Positions 63,301-64,000 of a stretch of 64,000 nt of DNA are shown here, in pieces. The stretch comes from Lachnospiraceae bacterium (GTDB lineage: Bacteria; Bacillota; Clostridia; Lachnospirales; Lachnospiraceae). The stretch covers positions 124,001 through 188,000 of the forward strand of contig CAJTDL010000008.1 of the NCBI GenBank assembly GCA_910575035.1, given 5' to 3'. How positions within the stretch are numbered: position 1 is the first letter of the stretch; each line of letters opens with the position of its first letter. Below the pieces are notes generated by a model. The model was not told where the DNA came from and ran no database searches. It saw only the letters and a list, made by a program, of their open reading frames with translations. The position numbers were made by a program, and so were the translations under genes.

Positions 63301-64000
63301 ACTACCGTATCCGGAAGGATCGGCGCAACGCCTGCCGCTGTGGATGTCTGATAGGTATCAATGCTGGACACCTTATCCTCTTCTACCCGGATGGCAAGGT
63401 TCGCTTCCTTGGTTACCTCATCCCTGGTAGCTTCCAGACGGAGTACAGCCTTCCCCTTCTTCAAAGCCTTTACAGACACCTCACTGGCGTCTGCCGCCCC
63501 TTCTATGGACACAATATCGCTCCCAGAAGCCACAGACCATGCATACACAGTGCCTTCTGAAAGCTTATTGGGCGTAACACTCCCCACATATTTCTCTGTG
63601 GCTCCTACTTCAATCTTGTCTAATCCTGTAATGTTGGCGCTGGAAATGTATTCCACTATATTGTCACCATACACTTCCCACTCACTGATCCCAATTCCCG
63701 TGGTGCCGCTGACATTTTTCCCCACCAGCAGGCGTAGTGCCTTAGTCGTAATTGGAGCGTCAAAATTCAAAATATTCCAAACGCCGTCGGCGCCATTCGC
63801 CCCGCCATGCAAGAGGCCTACTTCGCCAATATCTACCCATTCCTCGCCATCCAGATATTGCGCCTTGGCACTTGACGGCCACGCTACCCCGCCGCCGTCA
63901 GACCACCACATAACACGCATGGAAGACATTGTCTGTGCCCCATCCCAGGTAAGGGTCACTGGCATCGGATACAGGCTGTCAGAAGCCCCCCAGCAGTTCC
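54342..64000 (-). CDS. Giant secreted protein with two tandem GH127 modules, 5' end beyond window
   Basis: 3218 residues are visible and the frame is open at the right edge; the ATG at 63963-63965 is internal, because the same frame continues upstream with NCWGASDSLYP as in the paralogous modules. Order: F5/8-type module, Ig-like, group-4 Ig, GH127 copy A (about 63060-61300), WNGHSD module (about 61040-60620), one FIVAR, then the same series again with GH127 copy B (about 59330-57550) and a WNGHSD module (57300-56880), nine FIVAR modules, an InlB-type repeat, a YDG/MBG-like module and an FN3-like end. Both copies keep the expected residues: Glu at 62064-62066 and 58326-58328; the Glu-x-Cys zinc pair at 62010-62018 and 58272-58280; Cys-Cys at 61809-61814 and 58071-58076. 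Both are probably active beta-L-arabinofuranosidases. No sortase or S-layer anchor is visible. Confidence 0.87.
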   Translation of the reverse strand, partial: NCWGASDSLYPMPVTLTWDGAQTMSSMRVMWWSDGGGVAWPSSAKAQYLDGEEWVDIGEVGLLHGGANGADGVWNILNFDAPITTKALRLLVGKNVSGTTGIGISEWEVYGDNIVEYISSANITGLDKIEVGATEKYVGSVTPNKLSEGTVYAWSVASGSDIVSIEGAADASEVSVKALKKGKAVLRLEATRDEVTKEANLAIRVEEDKVSSIDTYQTSTAAGVAPILPDTVVANGVEFDEPTADTAGNYNFGEEFDSRLIPVTWESVKAEDYAVGKEGTSFTVKGTAVYKEEEFEATAEIAVKKPVAAAESNSSVTFENVQLEDDFWSHRQETNAITSLNKAIEEIAKATGGEPNFDNAIKKLNGEPYSAFQGFVFQDSDIYKSIEAISYTLSATQNDTSPEMAAQRKKLEDKLESWIGKIEKVQYADGYIDTHFTLRSQTYNGGSRAGTHRWREFANHEMYNAGHFLEGVVAYTRYREGIGKPDYRLYVAGRRFANEIVSLFGPNGTRHEVPGHEEIELALVKFGKLAEEYEGEGAGKVYYDTAKTLIDRRGENRSLRESNYKGDVYSQDRTPFKEETNAVGHAVRANYFYTGVTDIATLLPEGNADRAAYIKSLDAIWESVTTRKTYITGGIGATTASSSAEGFGADYDLPPNQSYCEICAAIAAANWNQRMNLLHEDGKYADMVEKNLYNSILVGENLDGNLFYYDTKLHVDGGNRRSPWFNCACCPPNLMRTIAALSGYMYTVHGSNVFVNMFSGSSGTVNVGGTQVGIKQETNYPWDGAVKMTLSLPDSKDFTMKIRIPGWVKEQKNQDVVIKVNGYEFDTQVEKGYAVLSGSWDDGDVITVDIPMEIRVTESDENVKPTLGRIALQRGPIVYCMEKAGNAQLNQDIEGFDPLNFVIPRDAELTAAYNENLLKGVVEITGDVKYATGNGKEMIDAKLQAIPYYAWNNRGDSAEYVPGQANNSSSKMLIWTMADEPIVKEESVNDYATPSVNYVGWGMGAKNFADGDEGTFWNGHSDPNLQTQDQWMMYDFGNRKAVLTESKIWFHDDNGGVMVPTSIKIEYQDAEGNWAEVTPIGEWEYKKGEYVTYQFEEIVTSKIRVTMNHRRSGTTKVAVAVVEWALTGKLAADMQALESLVSEVEERLKDLKEEDYVAESWESLQAALAAAKEVLGNTGASQEQADEATKALEYANLRLQKKPAWEVEENLALSAEAAAAHTNTFGISTDRINDGTLAGSASNTSWNCWGAADSLYPMPVTLTWDEAKTIASMRVMWWSDGGGVVFPSGAKVQYLDGEEWKDLSDVGVLHGGTNGANGVWNIVNFEAPVTTTALRLLVSRNATGSTGIGISEWEAYGAALPEYISELGINGPDRVEVGVTEKYTANVQPAKLTEGSIYKWSVTSGTDVVSINGEADADEISVKALKKGNATLHLEVIREGVAKEADLAIRVIENKVTNIDVYETTVAAGIAPILPDSVVANGVEFDDPTPSTTGRYDFGEEFSSRLIPVTWEAVNPEDYAAGKEGTSFTVKGTATYQGEEFEASAKITVKKPVTAAESNSSVTFENVQLEDDFWTHRQETNAITSLDKAMEEIAKDTGGEPNFDNAIKKLNGEPYSAFKGFVFQDSDIYKSIEAISYTLSATQNETSPEMVAQREKLEEKLNSWIEKIEKVQYADGYIDTHFTLRSQTYNGGSRAGTHRWREFANHEMYNAGHFLEGVVAYTRYREGIGKPDYRLYVAGRRFANEIVSLFGPNGTRHEVPGHEEIELALVKFGKLAEEYEGEGAGKVYYDTAKTLIDRRGENRSLRESNYKGDVYSQDRTPFKEETNAVGHAVRANYFYTGVTDIATLLPEGDEDRAAYINSLDTIWESVTTKKTYITGGIGATTASSSAEGFGADYDLPPNQSYCEICAAIAAANWNQRMNLLHEDGKYADMVEKNLYNSILVGENLDGNRFYYSTKLHVDGGNGRSPWFDCACCPPNLMRTIAALSGYMYTVHGSNVFVNMFSGSNGTVNVGGTSVSLKQETDYPWNGAVKMTVGLSGSKEFALKIRIPGWVNEQKNQDVTIKVNGSAVDVTAEKGYATLSRTWADGDVVEIDIPMEIRFTESDEHVKPTLGRIALQRGPIVYCMEKAGNAQLNQDIEGFDPLNFVIPRDAKLTATYNKDLLKGVVEITGNVKYATGNGKDMIDAKLQAVPYYAWNNRGDTAEYVPGQIKNNSTKMLIWTMADEPIVKEERVNDHATPSVNFVGWGMGAKNFADGDEGTFWNGHSDPNLQTQDQWMMYDFGTKKAELTEAKIWFYDDGGGVRLPQGITIEYETEDGTWAEVTPEGEWTYKAGEFVTYPFEKIITSKIRVTMNHALSGSNKVAVAVVEWELTGNLVVDKQALSALITSVEGLEETDYTGAGWKNLQTVLAAAKEILENGNATQEKVDGALADLQKAKNSLVSLKALREAIAKAQDIKEHEGQYVADNWDGFLEALDYAELKLKQAQDGKELSKAEIAAACTSLNTSMDALYKRADLSGIIEEAEQALNVGGYTTKSAEALRAAIQNAKDTAENSGSTAADLKAAEAELKKALKGLTPREDTSELEAKIRQAEALKESDYIADSWETLQEAIKNAQDVCGDADSSASTIKAAGNAIDKAISRLVAKAGESELNALDALIKSIEGLKAQNYTSNSWSGLQVAVAEAKAAHASMVKADVEKAQKSLSDAKAGLVDLSGLASAIANAEKLDSAAYSQATWAGLAKALADAKADAENPALTKDMADKAIRALEDAQKALKALADRKELERLIQEANALNNANYTTASWKVLAEALEAANQVSKELDETFQSTVDQAAARLKNAKDALMKRADRTELEKRIAEIHKLTDGKSEEEKYISGTWKALVSQLEEAEKALKDTEISQAQADNVLESLNKAFSELLKRGDKTTLNKYIREAEELQQSDYTEASWTALAKALEAAKKVSAEKDVVQVEVNQASNALRDAKAALAIITYTVRIQIGNGAEDITETIVGGQLVTEPDEPVRVGYTFAGWFVGSQEFNFAAPVTADTVITAKWNALPSVSGARVKVAKAVYNGKARKPEVTVTLNGKELTETIDYIVTYSNNKKVGQGSVTIQGIDKYAGTKTVKFSILPAKVKISKIANRKGKKALVKFGKAVGAKGYQVTYSTDKSFKSAKNKNVSKNSITLTGLKKNKTYYVKVRAYTNINGKRVYGAYSTKVKVQIKK
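56887..64000 (-). repeat. In-frame 3738-bp tandem duplication inside the giant GH127 gene
   Basis: Matching landmarks (for example the catalytic Glu codons at 58326 and 62064, and the Cys-Cys codons at 58071 and 61809) are exactly 3738 bp, or 1246 codons, apart. The unit covers F5/8-type, Ig, GH127, WNGHSD and one FIVAR module. Flanking blocks sampled differ by about 20 percent, while 58519-58934 differs from 62257-62672 at only two of 416 positions. Confidence 0.9.

Noticed and set aside
1-64000. tRNA, rRNA, insertion sequences or phage genes
   Set aside because: Looked for by eye and none recognised; a tRNAscan and IS search would settle it.

Overview
The window looks like a chromosomal segment of an anaerobic Firmicute, most probably a gut Lachnospiraceae. 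The evidence is strong GGAGG-type ribosome binding sites, the Firmicute gene orders cdaA-cdaR-glmM and mbl-flhO-flhP, a comFC-yvyF pair, and secreted proteins built from InlB-type, FIVAR and Big_2-type modules. Every convincing gene lies on the minus strand, so transcription runs from right to left. No tRNA, rRNA, insertion sequence, prophage or CRISPR array was recognised.

Left part (1-28.4 kb): a rhamnose-rich surface-polysaccharide locus. It holds all four dTDP-L-rhamnose genes (rmlA and rmlC at 7.1-8.6 kb, rmlB and rmlD at 25.3-27.3 kb), five cytoplasmic-type family-2 or DUF4422 glycosyltransferases plus one large double-domain GT2, and an MOP-type flippase. It also has an ABC exporter (Wzm/Wzt, with a C-terminal Wzt carbohydrate-binding-type domain) next to a methyltransferase-kinase-like protein resembling the WbdD chain terminator. 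A polyprenyl-phosphate GT2 is coupled to a multi-membrane-span GT-C-like protein, which suggests extracytoplasmic side-chain decoration. Two secreted InlB-repeat proteins are encoded among these genes: one with a transglutaminase-like domain, one with a TIM-barrel glycosidase-like domain. An XRE regulator with membrane segments (18.1-19.0 kb) interrupts the locus.

Middle (28.4-43.2 kb): envelope and housekeeping genes. Two small membrane proteins, cdaA (c-di-AMP synthesis), cdaR, glmM and ptsH run directly into the rhamnose glycosyltransferases and may share their transcript. A second unit starts at mbl and continues through two flagellar rod genes, a rod-binding protein, recD2, comFC and yvyF, ending at a strong terminator. 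A monocistronic Xaa-Pro aminopeptidase lies to its right.

Right part (43.4-64 kb): plant L-arabinan or arabino-oligosaccharide degradation by three giant secreted proteins: a GH51-type alpha-L-arabinofuranosidase, a GH127-type beta-L-arabinofuranosidase, and a protein of more than 3200 residues with two tandem GH127 modules, truncated by the window edge. The two GH127 halves are an in-frame 3738-bp duplication with a sharply bounded, almost identical 416-bp patch that looks like gene conversion. A decayed C-terminal fragment of another secreted protein lies between them and the single GH127 gene.

Seven sigma-A-like promoters and several intrinsic terminators could be placed by eye and divide the window into about eight transcription units.
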